From contig JADLFM010000022.1 in assembly GCA_020845495.1 (NCBI GenBank), forward strand, positions 1-64,000: a stretch of DNA of 64,000 nucleotides, given 5' to 3'. The translations under genes and the position numbers were made by a program. Below are positions 26,519 to 35,222 of the stretch, piece by piece (position 1 is the first letter of the stretch; each line of letters opens with the position of its first letter). The DNA is from Chloroflexota bacterium (GTDB lineage Bacteria > Chloroflexota > UBA6077 > JACCZL01). The notes under the pieces are model-generated. The model saw only the letters and a program-made list of their open reading frames with translations, was not told the DNA's origin and ran no database searches.

Positions 26519-26781
26519 AACGTTCCTCGCTCCTGGTAGTCGAAGTGCCCCACCTCCGCCGCGGTGGTACTCAGCCTCGGCGGAGATGCCTGGATAAGGA
26601 AATACCTGGATAAGCTGAATTTTCTGGCCCGCCAGGGCGCCTACCCGCGGGCGCGCCGGCCCGATCGCACCGCTCCGGGCGCGTGCCTGGGACTGGTATG
26701 CCGCTCGGGCCAGTACCGCGGATCTCCGCGCCCAGCCTGGCCAGGCGCCCCTGGACCCGCTGCCGGGCCGGGCGTCTGCAC

Positions 26782-27249
26782 TCAGGCAGCCAGGTCGTCC
26801 TGCTCGGTCCGGGTCAAGATGCGCGAGAGGTCGAGTTGGAGAATCAGCCGTTCTCCCAGCTTCGCGACGCCGCGCAAGAACGCCGAGTCTGCGCTCGTGA
26901 CCAGCGTCGACGGCGGCTCGACCGCCTCGGCCGGTACCCGCAGCACCTCGGACACGCCATCCACGACGAGCCCTACCGTATGGGCGCCGAGCTCGCCGAC
27001 GACGATCCGGCTGCGCCGGGTCGTCGCGGTCGCGTCGAGGCCGAAGCGCTTGCGGAGGTCGAGCACCGGGATGACGCGCCCGCGCAGGTTCGTCACCCCT
27101 TCGATGAAGGCCGGGCCGTTCGGGATCCGGGTGATCGGCTGCATCCGGATGATCTCCTGAACCCGGCCGATCTCGACTCCATACGCCTCGCCCGCGAGCT
27201 CGAGCACTACTACCTGTTCGTCGCCGATGGCTACGGCCGCCGCTTGCAT
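26782..27249 (-). CDS. cheW: Chemotaxis coupling protein CheW
   Basis: A 155-residue CheW-domain protein linking receptors to CheA. Conserved segments: VVVLELAGEAYGVEI, VQEIIRMQPITRIPN, FIEGVTNLRGRVIPVLDLRKRFGL (residues about 47-70), RIVVGELGAHTVGLVVDGVSEVLRV, and the C-terminal LIL-LDLSRIL. First gene of the leftward che operon. The 263-base gap to cheY contains a doubled ACCTGGATAAG-like element (26590-26615) and no gene. Its start faces a long divergent intergenic region shared with the flagellar operon. Confidence 0.93.
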   Translation of the reverse strand: MQAAAVAIGDEQVVVLELAGEAYGVEIGRVQEIIRMQPITRIPNGPAFIEGVTNLRGRVIPVLDLRKRFGLDATATTRRSRIVVGELGAHTVGLVVDGVSEVLRVPAEAVEPPSTLVTSADSAFLRGVAKLGERLILQLDLSRILTRTEQDDLAA

Positions 27250-28032
27250 CTGTCGCTCCTCACTGGATTCCTATGGTCGAGCCGCGGCCGCGCGGCGCGC
27301 GTCTTTCGAGGCGATCCGTCCACGCTCGCGTGCCTTCGAATGCCTCCGTGCTGCCCGTATCGGGGCACGGCCGGCCAAGGTGGCTACCCGATCTAACGTG
27401 AGGAGACCAGGAGGCGGGACGCCCCCGCGAGGCAACTCGACATTTCGCCGCCGGTGCGTACCTGCGCCGTGGCTGCACGCAACATCGCGAGAGCGCTCAG
27501 CCGCCACCAGGTCCGGCTTTCTGGAGCAGACTGGTCGAAGCGCCAACGCGTCCGAACTGGAGCGTCCCAGGTAGGCGGCCATGAGCGCCTGGCCGAGCGT
27601 GTCCCGCCACGTCACGCCCCCGGTCTCGGGGCCGGGGCGAGGCGTCGGGCGATACCCGCCGCCGAGCGCCGTCGCTGACCGTATCCGCGACAGAGCACGC
27701 TGTACGTCGCGCGAAACCGGCCGATGATAGTAGCGGCGGGCAAGCGCTCGTTGAGGCGTGGATGGGGTGAAGCGCGAGGCATCAACGACGGCGCGGCCAG
27801 GTCTGGCGGCGTCGTGTGGCGCGAGTACGACCGTGCTGCCCAGGCCGGGCCGTCTGGCTCGCACCCGGCAACCGTCCGTCTTTCGGACCCAGCCGCGGCG
27901 CTCAGAGGACTGTCCGGCCGGCGCAGTGCTCCGGCCGCCGAGCCTGCGCCCCGAGGCCGGCGGCCCGCTCAGATGTGGCCGAGATGGAGGAGCCGAGCCG
28001 GCTGGCTCGGCGCAATGAAGAAGGAGAGCCGC
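27250..28032. other. Divergent intergenic region between che and flagellar operons
   Basis: About 780 bases separate cheW (leftward) from flbD (rightward). Open frames here are Arg/Ala/Pro-rich shadows with no recognisable product. The region must hold the promoters of both operons. No sigma-28 (TAAA-N15-GCCGATAA) or sigma-54 (TGGCAC-N5-TTGC) consensus could be seen clearly. Confidence 0.5.
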
Positions 28033-28242
28033 ATGATCGTCGTGACTCGGCTGGATGAGAGCGAGGTCGTCGTCAACGCCGAATTGATCGAACTGATTGA
28101 AGCAACGCCGGATACCCATCTGACACTGACGAGCGGGACACGCTTGATCGTGCGCGAGCCTCCTGACGAAGTCGTCGCCCGTGTCATCGCGTATCGGCGT
28201 GCCGCCTACGGCCCATTCCGGGCGATTCAGGCCGCCAGTTAG
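28033..28242 (+). CDS. flbD: FlbD-family flagellar protein
   Basis: A 69-residue protein with the full FlbD pattern: MIVVTRLDESEVVVNAELI, IEATPDTHLTLTSG, and LIVREPPDEVVARVIAYRR. These short proteins sit directly upstream of motA in many Gram-positive and Chloroflexota flagellar operons. Their exact role is not established; they are not the Caulobacter sigma-54 activator of the same name. The ATG at 28033 follows AAGGAG with 6-base spacing. motA follows 26 bases later. Confidence 0.9.
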   Translation: MIVVTRLDESEVVVNAELIELIEATPDTHLTLTSGTRLIVREPPDEVVARVIAYRRAAYGPFRAIQAAS

Positions 28243-28268
28243 CGTCAGCGGGAAGGAGACGAGCGAGC

Positions 28269-29075
28269 ATGGACAAGACGACCATCCCCGGCCTGGTGTT
28301 CGGCATCGGCGCGCTGCTCGCCGGCGGCATGATGGAAGGCAGCACGCCGGACAAGCTGATGATGCTGCCCGCCTTCGTGATCGTCATGGGCGGGACGCTG
28401 GGCACGATTCTGGTCAGTTTCCCGCTGAGCGTCGTGTCAGCACTGCCGAAGTACCTGACCATCGCGATCAAGGACAAGCCGCACGACCTCAACCATGTGG
28501 TCGAGACGTTCGTCCGACTCGCAGACCGGGCCCGCCGCGAGGGCTTGCTCGCCCTCGAACAAGAAGCCAGCGCGCTCGAGCCGTTCACCCGGCGCGGCAT
28601 TCAGATGGTTGTCGACGGCACCGATCCGGCCCTGGTCCGCGAGATCCTCGAGTCAGACATCGATGCCATGCGCGAACGGCACAAGCCGGGCGCCGCGATG
28701 TTCGAGGCGATGGGCGGCTACTCGCCAACGATGGGCATCATCGGAACGGTCATGGGCCTGGTACACGTACTCGAAAACCTCTCCCAGCCGGACGAGCTGG
28801 GGCCATTGATCGCCGGCGCGTTCATCGCGACGCTCTATGGGGTGGCGTTCGCTAACTGCTTCTACCTGCCGTTGGCGACCAAGCTCAAAGGCAAGAGCGG
28901 CGATGAGTCGCACCTCAAGCAGTTGATCGTCGAGGGCGTGCTCGCAGTGCAGGCGGGCGACAACCCGCGTGTAGTCCGCGAGAAGCTCGAAGCGTACCTC
29001 GCACCGAAGCTGCGCGGTGGGGCCGAAGCCGGGCGTGGCGCAGCGGCGACAGACGCCCAGCGCGCGGCGGCCTGA
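28269..29075 (+). CDS. motA: Flagellar stator protein MotA
   Basis: A 268-residue MotA/ExbB-family stator subunit. Four membrane segments: about residues 5-22, 32-52, 148-170 and 180-203. The cytoplasmic loop between the second and third carries charged residues that contact FliG (REGLLALEQEASALEPFTRRGIQMVVDGTD). The conserved GYSPTMGIIGTVMGLVHVL and GAFIATLYGVAFAN stretches line the ion channel. With MotB it converts ion flow to torque. GGGAAGGAGACGAGC precedes the start. The 3' end is followed within 5 bases by a long tandem repeat array that separates it from motB. Confidence 0.94.
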   Translation: MDKTTIPGLVFGIGALLAGGMMEGSTPDKLMMLPAFVIVMGGTLGTILVSFPLSVVSALPKYLTIAIKDKPHDLNHVVETFVRLADRARREGLLALEQEASALEPFTRRGIQMVVDGTDPALVREILESDIDAMRERHKPGAAMFEAMGGYSPTMGIIGTVMGLVHVLENLSQPDELGPLIAGAFIATLYGVAFANCFYLPLATKLKGKSGDESHLKQLIVEGVLAVQAGDNPRVVREKLEAYLAPKLRGGAEAGRGAAATDAQRAAA

Positions 29076-29080
29076 CCGAG

Positions 29081-29245
29081 CGGGCACGGGCTACACGGGC
29101 ACGGGCTACACGGGCACGGGTTACACGGGCACGGGTTACACGGGCACGGGCTACACGGGCACGGGCTACACGGGCACGAGCCACACGGGCACGAGCCACA
29201 CGGGCACGGGTTACACAGGCGCTGACCGAACGGGCGCTGACCGCG
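29081..29245. repeat. 15-bp minisatellite between motA and motB
   Basis: Nine copies of the unit CGGGCACGGGYTACA (with GAGCCACA variants in copies seven and eight) run from 29081 to 29215. Two more degenerate units reach about 29245. The array begins 5 bases after the motA stop and ends about 40 bases before the motB start. It has no coding role in either neighbouring frame, although plus-strand translation would give a Gly-Thr-Gly-Tyr-Thr repeat. Confidence 0.93.
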
Positions 29246-29288
29246 CGCTCGATGGATCGAGTCGCGACGTCGAAGGATCGAGAACGGC

Positions 29289-30107
29289 ATGGCACGGAAG
29301 AAGGCGCAGCACGCCGAAGAGCATGTCAATCACGAACGGTGGCTCATTACCTACGCGGACATGCTCACCCTGCTCATGGTGCTCTTCATCGTGCTCTTCG
29401 CGATGTCGAACACCGATAAGCAGAAGTTCTACGCCCTTCGGGACTCGCTCCATCAGGCGTTCAACGTCGGCGTCCTAACCGGGTCCAGCAACGCCAGACC
29501 GAAGGACGCCGGACCCGGCGTGATGCCGACCGTGGTGCAGGAAGTGATGGCGGTGACCGGTGGCGGCAATCCGGACTCCCGGATGGTGTCCGTGCTGCAA
29601 GAGCTCCGTCAGGCCGTGGCTACCGTTCCCATCCCTGAAGGCTCCTCCGGACACGTTGAAGTGGGTGCATCCCGCGAGGGCATCGTGATCAGTCTCGCAG
29701 GAAACATCCTGTTCGACTCTGGGAAAGCCGATCTCAAGCCGCAGGGGCTCGTGCTCCTCGATGCGTTAGCGGTGCGCCTGAAGACGATGCCAAACGAGAT
29801 CCGCGTAGAAGGCCACACCGACAATATCGCCATCGCGACGCCCCTGTACCCATCCAACTGGGAGCTGTCGTCGGCGCGCGCCACGACCGTCGGACGGTAC
29901 CTGACCGAGCACGATGGGATCGCACCCCAGCGGATGATCGCCGCCGGTCTTGGCGAGTTCCGGCCAGTCGCCCCGAATGACACCCGCGAAGGCCGCGCCC
30001 GCAATCGCCGTGTCGACCTTGTGGTGCTCTTCCCGCAGATGCCCGCTCAGATGCTCGCCGCCTCAGCGCCCGGCCCGCGAGCCGGAGAACAAGGAGCCCT
30101 GCCGTGA
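29289..30107 (+). CDS. motB: Flagellar stator protein MotB
   Basis: A 272-residue MotB. One membrane helix at residues 21-42 carries the ion-binding Asp24 (TYADMLTLLMVLFIVLFAMS), and the OmpA-like peptidoglycan-binding domain (about 120-250) has GNILFDSGKADLKP, VEGHTDNIA and SSARATTVGRYL, RARNRRVDLVV. It anchors the stator to the cell wall. The helix does not show the features that would clearly mark a sodium-driven MotS/PomB type. The stop overlaps the fliL start (GTGA). Confidence 0.94.
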   Translation: MARKKAQHAEEHVNHERWLITYADMLTLLMVLFIVLFAMSNTDKQKFYALRDSLHQAFNVGVLTGSSNARPKDAGPGVMPTVVQEVMAVTGGGNPDSRMVSVLQELRQAVATVPIPEGSSGHVEVGASREGIVISLAGNILFDSGKADLKPQGLVLLDALAVRLKTMPNEIRVEGHTDNIAIATPLYPSNWELSSARATTVGRYLTEHDGIAPQRMIAAGLGEFRPVAPNDTREGRARNRRVDLVVLFPQMPAQMLAASAPGPRAGEQGALP

Positions 30108-30637
30108 AGCTGTTGAAGGGAAAGGCCATCCTGATGGCGCTCGGGTTGGCGATCGGCGCGATCGCCGCCGTCGGCGCTACCCTCGTGTTTGGTGAGAGCC
30201 TCGGCCTGACCGGCAAAGCGGCCGAGACGAAGGTCAAGTACATCGAGAAGCCCAAGGTCGGCATCATGCTGCCGATGCGCGAACGCATCGTGAACCTGGC
30301 CGACCCGGGCGCGATGCGCTACCTCAAAGTCACCATGGTGCTGGAGTTGGCTGACTACTCGGGGAAAGAGATGCCCAAGGGTGAGGAGTACAAGAAGAAG
30401 CAGGACGAGCTGAAGAAGGACATGGCCGGGACGCTCCCGCTCATCGACGACGAGATCACGGCGATCCTGACCTCCAAGACCTCAGGCGAGTTGATGACCC
30501 CGGATGGCAAACAGCGCCTCCGCGATGACCTGCGCGCGCGCATCAACAAGGCGCTCGAAAAGGTTACCAGCGGTCACACCCCGACCGAGCGCCAGGAAGT
30601 CCTGGCCGTCTACTTCAGCGACTTCATCATTCAGTAG
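30104..30637 (+). CDS. fliL: Flagellar basal body-associated protein FliL
   Basis: A 177-residue FliL: an N-terminal membrane helix (AILMALGLAIGAIAAVGATLVF, residues 8-29) and a periplasmic domain with RERIVNLADPGAMRYLKVTMVLEL, then a Lys/Glu-rich segment, DDEITAILTSKTSGEL and LAVYFSDFIIQ at the C-terminus. FliL surrounds the stator and stabilises or enhances its output. The start is a GTG overlapping the motB stop by four bases, indicating coupling. Confidence 0.92.
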   Translation: MKLLKGKAILMALGLAIGAIAAVGATLVFGESLGLTGKAAETKVKYIEKPKVGIMLPMRERIVNLADPGAMRYLKVTMVLELADYSGKEMPKGEEYKKKQDELKKDMAGTLPLIDDEITAILTSKTSGELMTPDGKQRLRDDLRARINKALEKVTSGHTPTERQEVLAVYFSDFIIQ

Positions 30638-30937
30638 CAAGGAGCGAGTCGTCAATTCTCGGCGGTCAGAAGCGGGATTGGCTGGCTGGCCGCTCCCGAC
30701 CGCCATGAACTGCGCGACCTGCAAGCTTGCAGTGAGGCCGAGCCCCGAGCGCAGCGTGTCCCTTCACAAAGATTCGCGCTGGTCCCCGACCCTCTTGATG
30801 CTCGTTTTCCGTTCCAACTTGGACAGAACCGCCGAGACGACGGGCGGACCGTACACGCGATCGGCGCAGCGCCCCTTCAAGTGAGGGCGCGCCGGGCTGG
30901 CGGCGGGAGCAGGGACGCGACCGTCGAGTGGGACACG
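30638..30937. other. Intergenic region between fliL and fliM
   Basis: About 300 bases without a recognisable gene inside an otherwise compact operon. A frame opening with GTG at 30881 is continuous with fliM but is Arg/Gly-rich and does not match FliM N-termini. Confidence 0.5.
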
Positions 30938-31993
30938 ATGCAGGGAAAGCGCGAGAATAAGATCCTCTCACAGGCCGAAATCGAAGCGCTCCTGGCGGGC
31001 GAAGGGCTCGCTCCCGTGGAGGAGCCGCCGGCGGCACTGCCGTCGGCCGGGAGCGCCCCGGGCGCCTCAGGCGCTGCTACCGCGGTGGCTGCGCCACCCG
31101 CTCCGCCGTCCTCGTCGAAGAAGCCGGCCAAGTTGTACGACTTTCGGCGGCCGGACAAGTTCTCGAAAGAGCACCTGCGCGCACTGCGCATCCTCCACGA
31201 GTCATTCGCCCGGATCCTGGCTTCCTCGCTGACGTCGTACCTGAGCGCCGGCGTCCAGGTGAAGCTGACGATGCTGGAGCAGGGCACGTACGACGAGTAC
31301 ATCGATTCCCTGCCCACCCCAACGGTGATCTACGTCGTCGGGCTGTCGCCATTGCCAGGCCAGGCCGTGGTCGAACTGAACCTGCCGGTCGCGACGGTGT
31401 TGATCGATCGCCTCCTCGGCGGGCCCGGTGCCCCGAGCGAACGGACTGGCGACCTGACCGAGATCGAACTGGCGCTCCTGAAGACGATCGGCCAGTTCAT
31501 CCTGAGCAGCCTGCGCGAAGCCTGGGCCAATGTCGCGCCGCTCCGCCCTACGATGCAAGAACCGGTGATGAGCCCGGAGCTCGCCCAGTTTGCGACGATG
31601 GCCGAGGCGACCGTGATGCTCGTGCTCGAAGTCGCGCTCCTTCGCACGACCGGCACGATCAGCATGTGCATCCCCTACCAGGTGCTCCAGCCGGTGCTCG
31701 AGAACCTGACGTCCCAGGTCTGGATGGGCGGCTCGCGCACCGAATCCGACGACTCCGACCTCGACCTGAGCGAACAGATGGGTCAGGTCACGCTGCCAAT
31801 CTCAGTCGAGCTCGGTACGGCCGAGTTGTCGGTCCATTCGCTGCTGGGGTTGAGCGAGGGCCAGGTCATCCGCTTGAACACCAACGCGAACGGCAGCCTG
31901 GTCGTTCGCGTCGACGACCAGACGAAGTTCCTGGGCCAGCCCGGTCTCAGCGGCAAGAACCTCGCGGTCCAGATCGTCCGAACCATTGCCTGA
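30938..31993 (+). CDS. fliM: Flagellar motor switch protein FliM
   Basis: A 351-residue FliM. The N-terminal ILSQAEIEALLAGE (residues 8-21) is the CheY-P-binding peptide, followed by a Pro/Ala linker and the middle domain (about 65-240; LYDFRRPDKFSKEHLRALRILHESFAR). The C-terminal SpoA domain (about 265-345: VTLPISVELGTAELSVHSLLGLSEGQVIRL) pairs with FliN. The middle domain carries LNLPVATVLIDRLLGGPG in place of the usual GG-x-G segment. The ATG at 30938 was chosen because the CheY-binding motif normally begins within about ten residues of the start. Confidence 0.94.
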   Translation: MQGKRENKILSQAEIEALLAGEGLAPVEEPPAALPSAGSAPGASGAATAVAAPPAPPSSSKKPAKLYDFRRPDKFSKEHLRALRILHESFARILASSLTSYLSAGVQVKLTMLEQGTYDEYIDSLPTPTVIYVVGLSPLPGQAVVELNLPVATVLIDRLLGGPGAPSERTGDLTEIELALLKTIGQFILSSLREAWANVAPLRPTMQEPVMSPELAQFATMAEATVMLVLEVALLRTTGTISMCIPYQVLQPVLENLTSQVWMGGSRTESDDSDLDLSEQMGQVTLPISVELGTAELSVHSLLGLSEGQVIRLNTNANGSLVVRVDDQTKFLGQPGLSGKNLAVQIVRTIA

Positions 31994-32041
31994 AATCTGG
32001 CCACACCTGCCTATGGGAACTGGCTCGGGGAGGGCCGACCG

Positions 32042-32689
32042 ATGATCGACGATTCGAAGCCGACTGCGAACATGGACGACGAGTCCTGGATGAACGACAT
32101 GGGCTGGGGCGACGAAGCCGACGCCCAGTCAGGCACGGCGGACAGCACTGGCGCGGCGGCTGGCGTCGAGACCACGGCGGGCGGCGACGCGCTGCCTGCC
32201 TTCGATGCCGCAGCGAGCACCTCGTCGCCGTTGGGGGGCCTGGGTGGCGCCACCCCCATCGCCCACCCGGCCGACCAGCGCCCGGTCACCACGACCTCGG
32301 CCGGCATGGTAGCGGCCGGTGCCGCGTCGGCCGTGATGGCGCCGCCGTCGACGCCTCCCGCCGTCCCGACTCCGGAGACGAGCGCGGCCGCGTTTGCGCC
32401 GTTCGATGGGAACGGTCAGGCGGGCGACACATCAGGCATCGACCTGCTGTTGGACGTGAGCCTTCAGGTGAGCGTCGAGCTTGGGCGTGCCCGTATGAAG
32501 ATCAGCGAGATCCTGGCGCTCCGAAACGGCTCGGTGATCGAACTGGACCGGCTGGCCGGCGAGCCGGCCGACATCCTGGTGAATGGGACGTTGATTGCGC
32601 GGGGCGAGGTGGTGGTCGTAGACGAGAAATTCGGGGTCCGGATCATCGAGGTCGTGTCGCGGGCGAAGCGGATCGCGTCGCTCGGCTGA
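32042..32689 (+). CDS. fliN: Flagellar motor switch protein FliN
   Basis: A 215-residue FliN. Residues 1-130 are acidic then Ala/Pro/Thr-rich and probably disordered. The C-terminal SpoA domain (about 135-215: LLLDVSLQVSVELGRARMKI, LRNGSVIELDRLAGEPADILVNG, ARGEVVVVDEKFGVRI) is the canonical C-ring domain. No CheC-like phosphatase domain precedes it, so this is FliN rather than FliY. That matches the presence of separate CheC and CheX. The N-terminal extension is longer than in enteric FliN (about 137 residues total). Confidence 0.93.
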   Translation: MIDDSKPTANMDDESWMNDMGWGDEADAQSGTADSTGAAAGVETTAGGDALPAFDAAASTSSPLGGLGGATPIAHPADQRPVTTTSAGMVAAGAASAVMAPPSTPPAVPTPETSAAAFAPFDGNGQAGDTSGIDLLLDVSLQVSVELGRARMKISEILALRNGSVIELDRLAGEPADILVNGTLIARGEVVVVDEKFGVRIIEVVSRAKRIASLG

Positions 32690-32720
32690 GCGCGTGCCTT
32701 CCATACGGCCCAGAGATAGC

Positions 32721-33290
32721 ATGTTGGATCTCCCCTCAATCCTCGAACGACTGCGTCGCGAGATCGAGCCGGGCTGGCGGCGCCTCATCGCGCGGCATGG
32801 CCTGCCGAAGCTCCTGCTCGGCATCGGGGTCGTGCTGGTGGTGCTGCTGGCGCTCTTCCTGCCGACCAGCGGCACCGACCGGGCTGATCCCTTCGAGTCG
32901 CCAGGCGCCGCGCTGGACTTGCTACTGAAGCTTGGTGCGGTGCTGGCGTTGGCCTACGTCTCGCTGGCGGCTCTGCGGCGCTACAGCGTTGGAATGGGAC
33001 CGCGCCGTGGCTCGCTGCTCGAGGTGCTGGATTCGACCTCGCTCGGGCAGAACCGCTCCGTCTATGTCGTACGTGCGGGCGACAAGCGGCTGGTGCTGGG
33101 CGTCACCCCGCAGCAGATCACCACGCTGAGCGAGCTCGATCCCGGCGCGACGGCCGCGGAGGTACTGGCACCAGAGGTGCGTATGACGGACCAGCAGCCG
33201 ACAGCTGCAATCCAGCCGGACCTTGTGACGGCCCCGGATCTGCCCGCCATTCCGATCGAAGAGAACGAGCGCGCAGCATCGTCGCGGTGA
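32721..33290 (+). CDS. fliO: Flagellar biosynthetic protein FliO
   Basis: A 189-residue FliO: basic N-terminus, a membrane helix at about residues 30-48 (GIGVVLVVLLALFLP), a second hydrophobic stretch at about 66-87 (LLLKLGAVLALAYVSLAALRR), and the FliO core with SLLEVLDSTSLGQNRSVYVVRAGDKRLVLGVTPQQITTLSEL. FliO helps assemble the FliP ring of the export gate. The ATG at 32721 fits better than the GTG at 32694. FliPQR normally follow FliO, but here the operon ends and unrelated genes begin. Confidence 0.88.
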   Translation: MLDLPSILERLRREIEPGWRRLIARHGLPKLLLGIGVVLVVLLALFLPTSGTDRADPFESPGAALDLLLKLGAVLALAYVSLAALRRYSVGMGPRRGSLLEVLDSTSLGQNRSVYVVRAGDKRLVLGVTPQQITTLSELDPGATAAEVLAPEVRMTDQQPTAAIQPDLVTAPDLPAIPIEENERAASSR

Positions 33291-33448
33291 AGCCGCCGGC
33301 GAGGCGCTCTCCCCCGCTGGGCAATCCTTCACGTGTCGCCCATCTGCCCCTCTCTGAGCGCCGGTAGGGCGCCGCCAAGACGGTGGAAGTGCGCCAGCGA
33401 CGGGTGCGCGCCCGTCGGAAGACGGCAGGCGTAGGCTCGGCCCAGCCG

Positions 33449-34069
33449 TTAGCTCGACTGCCAGGTGAACGGCGCGAAGTGGCCGTTGTTGCGGCCGCTA
33501 TCGTCGTCCCAGTCGAGCCCGAAGGCGTGGACGTGGCTGCTCTCCGCCGTGGCGAGCGCGAGCCGCGTATTGACCGGATGGATCGTGTTGTCGAGATAGA
33601 TCGGTTCGTCCGCCTTCAGCCCATTGACGACCCTGGCGGCTTGCGTGACTCTGGAAGGCACGGATAGCGACCAGTGCCCATCGATCTGCGCGAGGGCGAT
33701 GGCCCCGGACTCGGTGCCCAGAAACGTACCGACTAACGGGCCGAGCGCGGCCATGGGGCCACCAGCCTGGCCACTGGCGATACTGACGAGTGCCTGTTGC
33801 TGCCCGGCAGTGCCACGCTCGTCGGTAATCACGCCGACTGACCAGTTGCCATCCGCCATCGCACCTGGCGTGCGCAGGACGACGACGAAGTTCAGGCCGT
33901 CGAGCGACACCGTGCCGAAGTGCCCCCGATCGACGTGGAACGCGAGCGCCGCCGTGCAGGCACCGTGCGTCGGCCGGGCCGTGAGATTGCTGGAGATGCA
34001 CGGGCACAGGAAATCGCAACTGCATGTCTCGAAGTACTGACCAGACACCTGCCATTCGGCGGTCGACAT
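33449..34069 (-). CDS. DUF1326 domain protein
   Basis: A 206-residue DUF1326 protein. The opening WQVSGQYFETCSCDFLCPCISSN with clustered cysteines is diagnostic. GACTAALAFHVDRGHFG, then DGLNFVVVLRTPGAM and a His-containing C-terminus (HVHAFGLDWDDDSGRNNGHFAPFTW) complete the family pattern. Function is not established; the CxC...CPC cluster suggests metal or redox chemistry. It is followed on the same strand, upstream, by a DUF2182 membrane protein, a pairing seen in many genomes. Confidence 0.88.
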   Translation of the reverse strand: MSTAEWQVSGQYFETCSCDFLCPCISSNLTARPTHGACTAALAFHVDRGHFGTVSLDGLNFVVVLRTPGAMADGNWSVGVITDERGTAGQQQALVSIASGQAGGPMAALGPLVGTFLGTESGAIALAQIDGHWSLSVPSRVTQAARVVNGLKADEPIYLDNTIHPVNTRLALATAESSHVHAFGLDWDDDSGRNNGHFAPFTWQSS

Positions 34070-34135
34070 CGCTCCCTCCCAACAGGCCGTGCCGCGGCGT
34101 TCGTCTCTCCCGTCTTGACGGGCCGCGTGTACCGG

Positions 34136-35020
34136 CTACATCCCCATCGCCACTCCTCCCGTGCGGAGGATCGCGTACATCCCTGGCTGAATCGCTACAA
34201 GCAGCCCAAGCGCGACGAGTGCCGCGCCGGCGAATCGAGCAACCCACCAACCCCAGGGTGCAAGCTTCTCGGCGGCCACGACGACCGCGATCAGCAGCAC
34301 CCAGTGCAGCCCCATCGCGCCGGCCGCCACCAGTACGACCATGAGCGCCCAGCAGCAGCCGATGCAGTAGAGCGCGTGCGCGATTCCCAGCCGAATCGTC
34401 CCCGCATAGCCGGGGCGCCAGCGCGCCATCAAGAATCCGAGCGGGCTCTGGCAGGCGCGCAAGCACGTCTCCTTAAGGGGCGAGAATTGGTACGCGCCCG
34501 CCACGATCAGGACGAGTGCCAGCCCGTAGGGCAGCAGGCCGGCGAGTACCGGGCGAGCGGCCGTCAGGGCATCGACCGCCTGCCCAGCCGCGTAGACGGG
34601 AATCCCAACCACGAGCCAGGCGAGCAGGTACAAGAGCGCGAAGAGGCCGGTCGCGATGCCGTGCTGGCCGGACTCGCCAGCGTGACGGTGGATCGCACCG
34701 TAGAGCGCCACCATGGGGGTGGCGCTCGGCAGCATCATCGCGGTCATCATCACGCCCCAGGCGAGCAGGTAGGCAACCGCACCGATGAGCGCGCCGGAGG
34801 CGCGTGCGCCGCCCGCCATGCCTGCGCCACCCGCCATGCCTGCGCCACCCGCCATACCGACCGCGCCCATGTCGGGCATAGGTATCGAGGCGTGAGCGAG
34901 AACTCCCGCCCAGGCGAGCGTAGCGAGACCCAGCGTCGCGGCCACCGCGATCGACGTAGCCCGATCGATCCTGAGGCGAGGGCCATTGTCGTGACCCAGG
35001 GGTTGTCGACCCGCAAGCAT
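34136..35020 (-). CDS. DUF2182 multi-pass membrane protein
   Basis: A 294-residue integral membrane protein of the DUF2182 family, which is related to predicted metal-binding membrane proteins. About six to seven helices. Key segments: WGVMMTAMMLPSATPMV near residue 95, FSPLKETCLRACQSPLGF near 182, and HALYCIGCCWALMV near 218, the last two carrying the paired cysteines. The sequence includes three tandem GMAGGA units (about residues 56-73) encoded by an 18-bp repeat. The ATG at 35020 follows GGAGGAG with 5-6 base spacing. It precedes the DUF1326 gene on the same strand, 66 bases away, and probably works with it in metal handling; this is inferred from pairing. Confidence 0.87.
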   Translation of the reverse strand: MLAGRQPLGHDNGPRLRIDRATSIAVAATLGLATLAWAGVLAHASIPMPDMGAVGMAGGAGMAGGAGMAGGARASGALIGAVAYLLAWGVMMTAMMLPSATPMVALYGAIHRHAGESGQHGIATGLFALLYLLAWLVVGIPVYAAGQAVDALTAARPVLAGLLPYGLALVLIVAGAYQFSPLKETCLRACQSPLGFLMARWRPGYAGTIRLGIAHALYCIGCCWALMVVLVAAGAMGLHWVLLIAVVVAAEKLAPWGWWVARFAGAALVALGLLVAIQPGMYAILRTGGVAMGM

Positions 35021-35222
35021 CAGAGCTCCTCCGATGCATCGCCACTGCCGCCGTTGACGCCAGCCTACCATCTCCCCCAGCGGAGAACAACGAATTCCTG
35101 ACCCAAGAGGCCGCCTGACCTGTTTACAGCACCCTTCGGGCGTGCTAGGGTAGCCCGGCGTACTCCAGGAGGGAGCCGTGCTACGCGCCTGGAGCCATGA
35201 CGTGCTCTGGGGAGGCTGACCC

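Noticed and set aside
27271..28119. Minus-strand 282-residue ORF between cheW and flbD
   Set aside because: Arg/Pro/Ala-rich, no recognisable domain, and it overlaps most of flbD on the opposite strand, whose family assignment is clear.
29081..29215. CRISPR array
   Set aside because: The repeats are directly contiguous 15-mers without spacers, and no cas genes are present. The arrays at 10522 and 41745 fail for the same reason.
28862..29329. Minus-strand Cys-Pro repeat protein and plus-strand Gly-Thr-Tyr repeat protein over the motA-motB array
   Set aside because: Both are translations of the 15-bp minisatellite. They overlap motA and motB ends and lack ribosome binding sites, so they are by-products of the repeat.
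30881..30937. Extended fliM start at the upstream GTG
   Set aside because: The added residues are Arg/Gly-rich and would push the CheY-binding motif away from the N-terminus, unlike known FliM.
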